NCBI RefSeq assembly: GCF_003945595.2
Contig: NW_024103696.1
Span: 310,001 to 374,000 of the forward strand
Direction of reading: 5' to 3'
DNA: 64,000 nucleotides
From: Pipra filicauda
Lineage: Eukaryota; Chordata; Aves; Passeriformes; Pipridae
In this document: piece by piece, positions 48,346 through 59,600 of the stretch
Layout: the number at the start of each line of letters is the position of its first letter
How positions within the stretch are numbered: position 1 is the stretch's first letter
Program-made: the position numbers and the translations under genes
The notes under the pieces: generated by a model
The model's input: only the letters and a program-made list of their open reading frames with translations
Database searches by the model: none
Told to the model about the DNA's origin: nothing

Positions 48346-49012
48346 TCTCCTGTCAGGATATCCTTGTATTTTACCTTAGCTTCCCCTGTTTTTAATTTTC
48401 CAGCTCCAAAGTGATGTCCAACAGGCAAAACATCCTCATGCAGCCTATTTAAAAAATTGAGGACATACAATGCCTTGTTTAAACATTCTGATGGAGAGAG
48501 ACCTACAGTTGTTTTTTCTTGTTTTTTTCAGCATATCTTTTAAAGATTTGTGAGTTCTCTCTACTAACCCTTGGCCCTGTGGAGAGTAAGGAATGCCAGT
48601 GGTGTGAACAATTCCCCACATGTTGAAAAATGTTTTAAGGGGAGCAGAAATGTATGCTGGGGCATTATCTGTCTTTATTTGTTTTGGAATGCCCATTGTG
48701 GCAAATGCTGAGGAAAAGTGTCTCTTTAACATCTTCAGCTTTTTCTCCTGTATGTGCAGTGGCAACAATGAGTCCTGAGCAAGTGTCCACTGATACATGT
48801 ACATATTTTAATCTGCCGAATTGTGGTACATGTGTAACGTCCCTCGAACTGCAACACTTTCCAACCTTGATGTTCGTTGCTTTGCTTTCCTCTTTCTCTG
48901 GGCTCGATGATGATATCGCAACAATGTATCCAGTGAAGAGCTGATTACTCATTTCCCTCGTGGCTACCTTAGAGTGAGTTTCCTCTGCCCGTTCCAATGG
49001 GCATGCTTGCAA
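48141..49012 (-). pseudogene. pol: Retroviral integrase pseudogene (3' end of pol), two frameshifts
   Basis: Three successive frames together hold the integrase catalytic core and DNA-binding end. The first acidic residue lies in DVTH (codon about 48839-48841), the second in KTDNAPAY (about 48667-48669) and the third in LVERTHKSLK (about 48559-48561). The spacing between the second and third is 35 residues, the DD35E rule. The first two lie in different frames because of a frameshift near 48716-48728. A second shift, at an A-rich run near 48507-48531, moves to the frame with VKYKDILTGEWLGP and VWGRGHTCVSTG, the C-terminal domain. Upstream of about 48850 the similarity fades and the zinc-binding N-terminal domain is not clear. 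All catalytic positions survive, but the gene is inactive. Confidence 0.9.
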
Positions 49013-50337
49013 GTTGACCTTGGGGTAGGAGAAGTAAAGGCAATAGTGTTTTGTTGGTATTTTAGGAGCTGTCTGTGTTCAAAGATGTAGCGTAGAGCTC
49101 TTGGCAGCACTAGGGGAAGGGGAATGAAGCAAACAGGTTGGAGGAGTGGATGCAAATGAGCTTGTGAAATCCTAACTGGAAGGCATAGCACTGACTAGCT
49201 GATTTGCACATACCCTGAGCTGGGCTTTACCAATGTAGATTATTACCAGCACTCGTCTGACCTGGGGCTATCACTTGCATTTGTTTTCTCTACATGCTTC
49301 CATCACCTGCCATGGGCTGAGAGGTATGGAGCTACAGTCAGAAGGCTGCCAGGGCAGGGGCTACCTGCAAAATGCAGTGGGTCAAATTAATCCTTCAGAA
49401 AACCTTACTGAGTAGAAGGGTATTGGTTGTGTTCTCTGACACAGCTGAAAAACGTATTAGCAGAATAAATACAGTGGCATGGCTGACAATGAATATTTAG
49501 TAGTTTTCACTCTGACACCATCTTTTACCCAAATATCAAGTCTCCTAACTCATACAAATTAATTTGAGTCTTTCATCAGCTTTATATACAGCTTTTGCTA
49601 TGTAGACATTGGAATACAAGTGTTGCCTTCAAGTCTCCTGTGTCCAGGACAAACCAGAATCCTGAGTCTTCAGCAAATGAGATGTCTCCTTCACTTGGTG
49701 ACTCCCAGATCTCCATCCTGCTTGTATTTGGGAAGAAAGAAAAAAATCCTCAACCCAAACAACCCAATCAAAAAAGCAGGGGCTGTAATTTAGGACATAT
49801 TCAGGGGAATCAAAACACACAACTAAGTACACAAACCAATGTTTTCATCCATTTCTGCCTTGGTTAGAAAGCCAGGACAATTGTCTGTGGCATACAAGGA
49901 GCTCCCAAGCTGACGTTCAGCTCAACAACCTAATTAATGTGTCCCTAGCCTAATTAGTTGGTCAGAGGTGCAGACGGGCACTTTAATTGCAACAATGTAT
50001 CATCACTTTTGACCAGTCCCAGTCATGCAGACACAAGAAGAGCAATGCAACTTGTGCAGCTTTTTGTGACGGCTCTACAAAGAAGGTGGATAAAACATGT
50101 AGGCCCCATTCTGCCACTCCTGTTCTCACAGACTGAGATACCATGTCAGGAGAGGGGTTTGAAGCACTGGGGCTAATGGTGAGTGAAATACTAATGGTAA
50201 GTGAAATACTTTCAGCATGAATAAGTATTACTGAACAGCAGATTAACACACTGAGCCAAGCACTCATCTAAAATTAAGCATTTTCCTCTACTTTCACCCT
50301 GAGATTCTTTTCTCCAATTATATTTGTTTTATTTGCC
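49013..50337. other. Non-coding stretch between the retrovirus and CR1
   Basis: No gene recognised. I looked for the missing gag and reverse-transcriptase parts of the retrovirus and for its 5' LTR and saw none. The stretch holds an 18-bp tandem duplication at 50173-50208, listed separately. Confidence 0.5.
50173..50208. repeat. 18-bp tandem duplication
   Basis: CTAATGGTGAGTGAAATA (50173-50190) is followed directly by CTAATGGTAAGTGAAATA (50191-50208), with one mismatch. The low divergence suggests a fairly recent replication slip. No gene context. Confidence 0.93.
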
Positions 50338-50359
50338 TTTTTTTTTTTTTTTTTTTTTT
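50338..50359. repeat. Poly(T) run of 22
   Basis: A run of 22 T lies about 25 bases before the recognisable CR1 sequence. It may be a pre-existing homopolymer into which the LINE inserted or the tail of another reverse-oriented insertion. Length polymorphism is likely. Confidence 0.95.
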
Positions 50360-50383
50360 CTGTGTGTATTCAAATATTGATGA

Positions 50384-50790
50384 GAGAATGGAGAGGCTGA
50401 GGGAGCTGGGGTTGTTTAGCCTGGAGAAGAGGAGGCTCAGAGGTGACCTCATCACCGTCCATAACTACCTGAAGGGAAGTTCTAGCCAGGTGGGGGTTGG
50501 TCTCTTCTCTCAGGCACTCAGCAATAGGACAAGGGGGCACGGGCTTAAGCTCCGCCAGGGGAAATTTAAGTTGGATATCAGGAGAAAATTCTTTACAGAG
50601 AGAGGAATCAGGCATTGGAATGGGCTGCCCAGAGAGGTGGTGGATTCACCATCCCTGGAGATTTTTAAACGCAGATTGGACGTGGCACTGAGTGCCATGA
50701 TCTAGTAAATGGACTGGATTTGGACCAAGGGTTGGACTCGATGATCTCGGAGGTCTTTTCCAACCCAGTCGATTCTATGATTCTATGATT
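50384..50790 (+). mobile_element. CR1 LINE, 5'-truncated, ORF2 C-terminus open, intact 3' octamers
   Basis: The + strand codes the C-terminal part of CR1 ORF2 without a stop for about 105 residues ([66 protein letters not shown]). It ends with a stop near 50703-50705. A short 3' UTR follows (TTGGACTCGATGATCTCGG, TTTTCCAACCCAGTC) and the element ends in consecutive ATTCTATG octamers at 50772-50790, the CR1 hallmark. The open frame and crisp terminus make it the youngest-looking of the three copies. Its last 60 bases align with the tail of the SINE at 7.0 kb. Confidence 0.95.
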
Positions 50791-53188
50791 AAATCTACAC
50801 AGAGACTAAGGAATAGATAAGGTCTGAGTAACACAGTAAAATAAAAGCACTTGGGTGGAGTTCAGCTGTTAAATCTACATACTTTAACTACTATTGTCTT
50901 CAACTGGGTTTGAAGTACTAATGTACCTAGGCAAGAAAACAAATCTACAATGGCTTAGTTAGGAGTTCCTTCTCCAGGAAGAGCTAGAATAAGCAAAACA
51001 TAGCCTGAAACAAGGCCAGATTCCCTTGGGACTTATTGAAAGGGACCTTGTTGAAATCAAAACAATTGTGTTCTGTTAGATTAATGCACATCCCATTTGG
51101 CATGGGATAAGGCAGTCTACAGGCAGTCTACAGGCAGACACTCAGTCCCAAAGCTACATTTCAGAGGTGCACAGTGGAGTGGTGGCACCCCAGCAAGACC
51201 AAATTCACTAGTTTTACTGGGGAAGTAGCTGCTGAGATGGCACCTCTATATTAGTCTCCTGCCACACCATGCAAAGGGGGCTCTTGTTTATCTTTCTTCC
51301 CAGAACTGGGATGTTCTGTGTCTGCTGACAGTGTGGTTGGACAAAAGGAGCAGGGCTGGAGTGTTGGGGTGCTACAGCTGAAGCAAAGGGAAGTGCAGAT
51401 AATTGCCGGTGCAGTAGCCCTTATGTCAGGATCCTGTCCTCGTCCTCTACCTCCACAGCAGCTGGATTGGTTTACCAGGAGACCAGTAGAAGGAAAGAAG
51501 GAAACCAGGCTGTAGGTGTTTTCCTCTGGCTGACAATCTATTGCCCTAAACAAATTATTTTTTGCCTGTGTTAAGAGCCAGTTTTGAGGTGAGGGTGAAG
51601 ATTTCAGCTTCTTTCACTGGTCTGTTTGGAGGTGGGGAGGCGACTTTGTTAGTGTACGTGGGCACCTGAACACATCAGGGAAGGTCATAGTAGCACTGCT
51701 TTTTGACCTTGCTGATAAGCATGTGACATTTTTCAGTGCTTGTAGGTGTAAAATTGAATGGAACAGCTTGCCGCTGGCACTGAGCATCCTCTGAGATGCC
51801 TGATGACCATGCCCTGCTCCCATGCTTCATGCAATGATAATCAATAATGCTAAGGGCAGCAAAAAAATTTCCCATTGGTATCTGATGGGTGTTGGTGTTC
51901 CATCTTTTTATGGGCAGAGAGGTTCAGCTGCTGGGGTCACCTGCAACATCTGACAAACAGGATCTGACACTGGGGAGCTGTCAGGTGGAGATGATACATA
52001 CCTCCCTCTTGTTTTCCATGAGTGCCCCATAATTTTGCTTTTGGAGGAGTGCATGCCTGTAACATCCGGATATTTGAATTAAACTGAGAATCAGGATAGA
52101 TGCTCTAATGATCCCTGCTACCTTCTGTAGGGTTCTATAATGCTGCATTTTTTGAGATGTAGCATAGGCTACTACTGCAAGCCTAAAAGAAAAAAACCAC
52201 CGCTATCAGTTCTCCATATTGCACTTCCTGAAGACATTGTGCAGCAACTATCTTAAAATACCTTTTTAAAAAGATGTTCAAGTGTTGTTTTTAAATGGAG
52301 GCTCTGACCTTTATCACTTGAGAATACAAGTCTGAATTAAAAATTAATTGCTTAAAACTTGTTTAAAATATTACCATGCATTATTCAATGCAGAATGACA
52401 TTTCAGAACATGGTTTATATGAAAACTTCTGCAAAAATGGAATTGTATATTGATATATAACATCAAATCTGTATATTAATGTAATTAAAGCAACCCTTTC
52501 ATCCTTTTAGAAATTATTTAGGGGTTGATAAGTTCAAAGGCAAAAGAAAGTAAAAATTTCAGACAAACACGGCTTTATGCTTTACTTTGGTAATGCATCT
52601 ATTAGTATTTAGTGAACTGTTCCAACTGTGGGGCTTGGAGACAGGAATTTTGCTGGGAAAAGAGCACTGGAGCAAATGCCCCTTGCATTACGCACACATA
52701 TGGTTATATACGCTTGTAACCTAAACTGAATTGCTGGTATTTCTTACAGTATAGCAAGTTGTGTATCATATCTCTCTCTATTCTCTCTGTCCATCTTTCA
52801 CTTTTTTCCCTTCACCTGCAGTGCAACAGTTCATTTTTCTATGCTTATGGTTGCTACCTCATGCAGGAGAAGAGAATACATAATTTCCAGGGTAATCCTG
52901 CGTGGAGGACCAGGCATAAGCACATAAGCATGTTTTTTCTCAAACATGCTGACTATTGCGACAGGAAAGTTTTTAATGGAAGAGAAGGTTCCACGAAGGT
53001 GGGGCAGCACTGTTCCGAGCTGATTTCTTTTTCCACCCTGAGCTCATGCTCAGGGCACCTGCCTCAACTCCCCTCCCCCAACTCATGTCTTGGAGGGCTC
53101 AAAAAGGCCATCTGGGTGTACGTGAACAATAGAACATGAATGGCACAAAAAATCTATTTTACACAAGAGCCACGCACCAGGTAAACTA
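50791..53188. other. Non-coding AT-rich stretch
   Basis: No gene recognised. An 11-bp tandem duplication lies at 51111-51132 (GGCAGTCTACA twice, followed by a further GGCAG). A 126-codon open frame at 52759-53139 (+) shows no domain. It lies next to the tentative LTR and could include retroviral leader sequence, but I cannot show this. Confidence 0.45.
51111..51132. repeat. 11-bp tandem duplication
   Basis: GGCAGTCTACA occurs twice in tandem without mismatch at 51111-51121 and 51122-51132, and is followed by a partial third unit (GGCAG). This is a simple slippage duplication. Confidence 0.95.
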
Positions 53189-53466
53189 TGAAAGGAAGTG
53201 GATCGGTCCCACTCTCTTTCTTTCTCTTACTCTCTTTGTGACCCTGAGATCTGGACCATCCATTGTGACAGAACCAACGTAGGATCTAAAGACTTCTCTA
53301 TCTCTCTTTTCCATCTTTATTTGTCCCCTCCCTTGCTTTGTCTTGGCAAAGTGTGGCTATTGAATTCTACCTTGTACTCTGTACCAAAGTTTGTTGCAAG
53401 GACCGGGAGCTTGTCAAAATGTGTCGTAAAAGTTGAGAGCTTGTTAGCCAACACTTCTACGATAAC
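53189..53466 (-). repeat. Tentative LTR fragment of a second retroelement
   Basis: Read on the - strand, the segment opens with TGTTATCGTAG, contains a polyadenylation signal (ACAAATAAAGATGG, about 53310-53323) and then a purine-rich part, and can end with CA at 53189. TG...CA ends with an internal AATAAA fit an LTR of about 280 bp. Against this, the flanks show no target-site duplication and no convincing primer-binding site or internal gene. The first six bases match those of the LTR at 46.5 kb, but the rest does not. It could equally be unique sequence. Confidence 0.28.
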
Positions 53467-56400
53467 AGAGTGAGCTGGTTGCTGGAGTTAGGGGGACTAT
53501 ATAATAAAAGGATAAGAGCTCCCTGACACATGTACTGGTGTCTTTGTTCAGCTTGACTAGAATTTATAATGAACATCATGCTCCCTCCCAAGTGGGTCGT
53601 GATATCCTGCCCATGGAGTTTTGGCCGCCATACAGAATGGTCCAGGTCTGGTTGGAAAAACACCTGTGAGCTAGAGGATGGACTTCCGTCCACTGGCATT
53701 TCCCTCACAGAGATAGTCAATTGGAGAAATGCTATGAAGCTGTGTTTTTTCCTTGGAAGGATTTGGGCAGAGTCCTGAAAGCATCCACAGCTGTGGGGTG
53801 GGAGTGAATGAAAATCAGGCTTCTGCTGTGCTACAGGGCTTATTTGGGCTGTGCTTGCAGCCTGTGTAGTTTTGCCCTGGCTAGCTGATGCTGCGTGGCT
53901 TGTTTTTAGCCATAGGCACCCAAGCTTTGCTCCTTTTGTAGTTTGCATAGAGTAGTCCTTCATATGTCCCATCCAGAAAGCTCAAGGTTCAGATAGCACG
54001 TCACTTATTCCTTACTTGTAAATCACCCAGGAGAAATAGTGTTTACCTCTGGATTTAAGAACTGATCATGTTATGGTGTCTGCAGATCGGACTGATTGCA
54101 AAAGTAAACTGTGTGTAGAAAAACAAAGATGCCCCTCTGGTCTTTCAATGCAGCAGAGAAACTTCTACCTAGAAACTGTCATGGATGTGTATCTTACGCT
54201 CCTTGATACAAAGGACATATACTCTCCTGTTGGCTTTTCTATGAGCTGACTTTCTGTGTATTGATTTTACAACCTCTCAACTGCTGTCTGTCAAATCTTC
54301 TGCACTGACAGAATTATGAGGGTCAATTGTATGGTCAGAGTTTGGAAAATGTTTATCTTTGGTTCTTTCAGAGTCAAATGAGTTCACAAAGTCCTTGGGG
54401 CTGAATGATGATATCATTTCTCACCTTTGTACTTCACAGGTCAAATTATTGCAGCTGCTGAGAGAATTGGAAGAATTCAGGCCACAGAATTAGCCTTTAG
54501 TGTCCATTTCTGCTCTTAGTGAAATTGGCAGGAAATTCGTCCAATATCAGAGTGGTTACCTGTGTGTGCACATTTGCTCATGCACTTGTCTGCTGAAGTC
54601 TGGTTGTATGCCACTATGTTGAATTCTGCACCTAAAAACAGATTTCTTTGCAGAAACAAGAGGTTTGCTTTGTTCGTGTTTGTTCCTTTTTCCCTGACTG
54701 TTTCTGTCTGTCAGCAGCAAAAAAGACTCATTGTTTTGGTGCTCTGATTGGGATGCACTAAAAGGATCCTGTTTTCAGAAACTACTGAGACTTCAAGCCC
54801 TTGAGATGTCTGCCTGTTAGAGTGTTTTACCTTGGCTAGCTCAAAATGGTGGCAGTTGCACCTTCTCTCCACAGTAGTATTTGCTTTAGATGCAGTTTTC
54901 TGCAACTAAATAATTTAAGCCCACCTGGTTTGTGATTGTTTGGGAAAAGAGACAGTAGATTGCTCTTCAGATACTCATCTTGGCATTTTGCAGAAAATAC
55001 TGCCACTCCTTTGTCAAGTGATCTCTCACTTTTGTTCATTCTCATCCTGCTGACCATTCATCCTCCATTCACCGTGCTTGCCAACAACCTCATTTTTCTT
55101 ACCTAATTCTCTATTTGTTGACACTTGGGGCTCCTGCCCATTGCTCTCCCTCAGCAGCAAGCTCATTCGCATTCCATATTCAAAACCCACAACATGATTC
55201 ATTGAACAGCAAAGTACTTTTGCTTTGCACTGTTTGTCTGAGACTGACCTGGAGGATGACATTATAAATGAGCTCTTACATCTGAATTGCTTTGTCCTGA
55301 TTAGCAAAGTCAGTAGAAAATGGCAAGGATCTTTTGGTCTTGAGTGGGATCAGCTGCTTCTCCAGAGTTTCTCTTTTCATGGATCTTACATCTTTGCTTC
55401 CTTTTGTTGCATGGGGTATACCAGTTTCAGTTTTTAAGTTCATGAGGAAGATTTTTGAAAAGGACAGTTTGATACAGATGACTTTTACAAAAAACCCCAA
55501 ACCCCAAACCAGCAGAATAGAGGTGGCATTCAGTATGAAAAGAGGGGGATGAGCTGGACACCGGAAATGTTGTAAACCATGAGAATACTGCCACTTTAAT
55601 TTTGTTGATTCAAGAGGTTCCAGACTGTGCATTATTCAGATGATTAAAATTATCAGGAAAATTCACTCCTCAATAGTAGAATTCAACTTAGAAACTTCAC
55701 AATATTTTCTAAATTCTTTGTTGGTCATTCAGACCAACATTCCAAATCCTGATATGTGATGAATTTTGATGCACATCACCAAAAGGGAAGAACCAAAGAT
55801 CAGTCTGATTTTTGCCATCCACAGATTAATGTAAAAATATCGCCCAATGATCTGTTTTTCCAGATCTATTGAGCTTTCCTTTTATTTTAGTTGTATTGTG
55901 TATCCATGTCATCAAGGCCTCAGTCATGGCTATTGACTACTGCTGATGGCAATATCAATATTTATGGAGCTGAAAAATACTACTGTGAAGGCTAAGACTT
56001 TATTTTGAGACACAAGTCTCAATAAATACCATAGAGATTTTTAAATGCTTTATTATATACAGTAATTGTTATTGTCATGCAAAACATCTCAGCTTGTGAC
56101 GTAAAAACAGTGGTTTTTTCAGAGTAATATTCAGGAAAATGAGTTTAAATTTGAGATGTAGAACAAAATTGTCCTCAGAAATTAACAGAAGACCTCACGA
56201 GCCTTCCTAGCACCTGTTACAGTTCATGGATGTGAATATAAGTCTGGAGTAATACAATTGGCTGATGAAGAGCAAAGTTTTTTCTGTTATAGAAAAAAGT
56301 AAAAGATGGGATCGAAAGCAGCAATTAAACATAAACATAGGTGAAATAGATATTAAACCTGTAGTGTCTTAACACTTTTGGAAATTAGGGCTTTTTTGGT

Positions 56401-56587
56401 TTTAGGAAGTTACGGTTAAAGATATAAACAAGCTTGGGTGGAGTGGAGTAACAGTCTCAAGAAAATTAGAACCTTTCTTAAAGTAGGTAAGGAAGGAGAG
56501 AGAAGGGCAATATAAAGGAAACAGGACTTGTTTTTACTTCAGGAATGGTGAAATATAGGTAATACTTGTGACTGATTTACCGATTAA

Positions 56588-56676
56588 TTAGTAGTTTGTG
56601 ATCGATGTGTTAATATTAACTATTAACTATAATTAACTATTATTAAGTATTAGTTGGTAGTATGTGACCCATGTGT
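56588..56676. repeat. Diverged 23-bp direct repeat flanking a TAACTA-rich core
   Basis: The 23 bases at 56588-56610 (ending GTGATCGATGTGT) recur at 56654-56676 (ending GTGACCCATGTGT) with 19 of 23 identities. The 43 bases between are built of degenerate TTAACTA/TATTAA units. The period is 66 bp. It looks like an old tandem duplication with an expanded AT core. Confidence 0.8.
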
Positions 56677-59600
56677 CACCACAGTGAGATTGTTACAGAG
56701 TCTTCCAGTGTCTGCTGTTTCAAAAGGATTTTTGGAAAACTAAAAGGGAAACATAAATGAAGTGTGAGTGAATGTTTTTTGAGAGCTTGGGGATCTGATG
56801 TTGAAACAAGACTTAGGTATCTCAGTTTATTTTATCAACAATGAGAATCAAGAGGTGACAGTTTTACAGTGGAGAAGTTCTTTCAAGGAGAGAGAGTAAT
56901 GAGGTCCAGACAAGCATGTGACATGATCTTATAGCTGGAAGCTAAAATTACACTAGTGGAGACAGCATATAAAGCACAGATTCTGAGGTAGGAGCTCTGG
57001 TAACAACATAACAAAACCCCTACAGATTTCGTCCCCATCCTCCTCATGTTCATGTCACCTCTTTGGAAAGTGTACTTCAAGTACAAGATACTGGTTTCAG
57101 TACAAGACTAGGTAGGTGAGCGTTAATCACTTTGAGAATACAGAGAGCTGTACTGGGTCAATTAATTACTGTTTTTTGTGGCCTACAGCTCTGTGAATCT
57201 ATTACGCTCACTCTTTTCAATCACAGAGTATTCAGAGATCAGAATCATTTGGTATTATTTGTTCAGATGTAATATCTTCCCTCTGTGTCATGAATATAGG
57301 ATATAAAAGTGATAGATACTGTCCTCGTTCCTTTAGCATTCAGGTCCATCTCCCATCAGCTCAGAGTTTAGGACTGAGATTGCAGATGCTGCTTTGTCAT
57401 GCAGTCTATAGCTTCCATCACAGTCTTATCATTTAAATGTAGGATTTCAGTTTCAGATGTGGATGTTATCACGGGATTTGGACATAATGCCATCATTGTT
57501 GCCATGCAGACATAGGCAGCATGTAAAACAGTACTTAACTGAGTGTGGTCATTTTCATGGTTCGTACATTTGCTGTCAGCTAAATTCTAAACTCCTAGAC
57601 CTTGGGCACTAACCTTGAGGCACCATTGTCCTGTGGTTAATGAATATAATATGATAATTTCTGGAACAAAATGATTAATCAGTTCTGTACAATAGAAACT
57701 CATTTTGATATTACTGTTTTTCTTATAGGGAAAAAAATAATCTCTTTTCAGAATGATATTCCCTCATTTCTATTTTCTGTCTACTTGTTCATGAGGAATG
57801 ATACAATAGACTGGGAAAAAGCATTTGAAATTCTAGATATAAGTAGATGAGATGCAAACAGTGGCTAAAAGTGTAAGGAGAACATAAAATAGGTACCACA
57901 CTCACCGGTTCTTTGCGTTTGGAATTTTGAATGGAGTCTGTGAAGCTTTCCTCTTAGATGGGTGTGGGATGGAGATGCTCTTTGCCTGGTACACAGGAAG
58001 CTAATTGTGGTGTCCTGATTTCAGGCTTGGCAATTCATCAGGTGTTCTGCCCCAAAGTTAAATCCAATAACTTCATCCTCGCAGAGGAAGATGTGGAGGA
58101 ATTAGTGTAACGGGGTTTTCTGATCAGAAGTGTTGGCCAGAGGGACGTGGAGCAAACAGGCATTTTGCCAGTGGGAGGTTAAGTGTGAAGAGGATACAAG
58201 CATAAGGAGAAAGATGTGAGAATGAAGTCAGAATGAAAGACAGCTAATTTGAGGGGTCAGGCCACTTCATATAACTGTTTTTCTTGCCTGCTGGGCTGAA
58301 CCAAGTGCTGGCCACACACCAAAGTGAAAGAGCTGCCAAGTCAGTCCAAGTGGTGCCTGTATAAAGAAGGCAGGTAGCCTTGGCTATGCAGCCATTGCTC
58401 TTGCAGCAATCCTGCACACCAGGAGGTGCAGGCAGACATGAGCTGCCTGGGTCGAAGCCTCGAGCTGGAAGTGTAGGGAGGAGTGGACAGAGACCTCTGA
58501 GCTGTGTGGATAGGTGCAGAGAAGTGCTGTCACCATGGTGGCACTGAACAGACGAAGCCCACTGTGAGGAGGCGCAAGCACTCCCGGTTCAAAATAGTCA
58601 TGGGCTATTTTGTCTGCTTGGTTCTACATCCTGATAGAAGCTCTTTTAAAACAGTTTGTATATGTGGGATATATGCATTTTATGTGTTTCTGTGTGCCCT
58701 TTTCCCAGAGAGTAGGTATCTGTGACTATATGGCACTGAACTGCTTGAGCCGTGCCACTTCATCTCCCTTCTTTAAACTGGGAAGCTACACCAACTGGTG
58801 TGATAGGGTTTATGCATTTCACCTGACAGATTTCTGAGGTATTGGGGAGGAGGAGGGAATCTATCTGTGTATGTCTTGATATGGAGCCAATTTAAGCCCC
58901 AAGGAAAGATTTCCATTGATTATAACACAGTTTAAATCTGGTCTGTAATACCTACTAAACAGCAAATCATGTTGTGATCCTTTTAAGTCACCACTTTTAT
59001 ATGAAATCAGGGGAATTATTTTTGTTTATTGTCCTTTCCATTTAAACCTTTTGGGGATTGAAATGCATTCAGTTTCAGTGATAAAGAAAATACTGCAATC
59101 AATGGCTTTGGAAAACCACTAGAAGGAAAGGGTTTGTGTATGAGATTGACTCAGTTTATATCCTGCTAAGTAGCTACTGTGGAATAGGAGTGATTTACTG
59201 AAAAATTGGAGAATGCCAGAATACAGTAGACTTGGTACTTTATATCTAAACCATGGAGGAAAAGTTTTAAAAATAATGCAATGATGTCATAACCTTTTCA
59301 TAGCTTGTAAGGTTTTCCCTACTAGAACTCAAATTCAATATGAATTACCTGGGGTAGACCACGGGGGACCAGAGGGGGGAAATCCTTTAGTGTTTTCAAA
59401 ATTGGTGATGGAAGGAAAGTAGCTGCACTTTAGCTAAGACTGAAACTTGTCTTTTTCTTCAAGTCCAGATTTTACCTTCTTCACTAAGACCATGACATAC
59501 TTGAGGCTGGTACTCTGCAATCTCCTTCCTCATTGTCATCCTACCTGTCTAAAATTGCCTCTAACTTCTAAATGAAGAAACACAGGAACAAATAACATAG

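Larger units (their letters stand above)
46150..49012 (-). mobile_element. 5'-truncated endogenous retrovirus (alpha/beta-like), integrase-env-3' LTR
   Basis: Reading down the - strand, the element holds part of pol (integrase), a complete but broken env, and a 3' LTR-like region with tandem reversed CCAAT boxes and a TATA-like box. I find no gag, protease, reverse transcriptase or 5' LTR above 49012, so the 5' part is deleted or was never inserted. Coding frames carry at least three frameshifts and one premature stop, so nothing functional can be made. The integrase motifs look betaretrovirus/alpharetrovirus-like. The transmembrane subunit has the CX6CC arrangement and the NRAAIDFLLL stretch typical of alpha/gamma-type envelopes. 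Similar ERVK-type elements are common in birds. The ends are approximate. Confidence 0.94.

Noticed and set aside
53457..53972. 171-codon open frame on the - strand
   Set aside because: No domain, no family resemblance, no splice or promoter context, and low-complexity Ser/Gln composition. I treat it as chance, possibly in retroelement-derived DNA.
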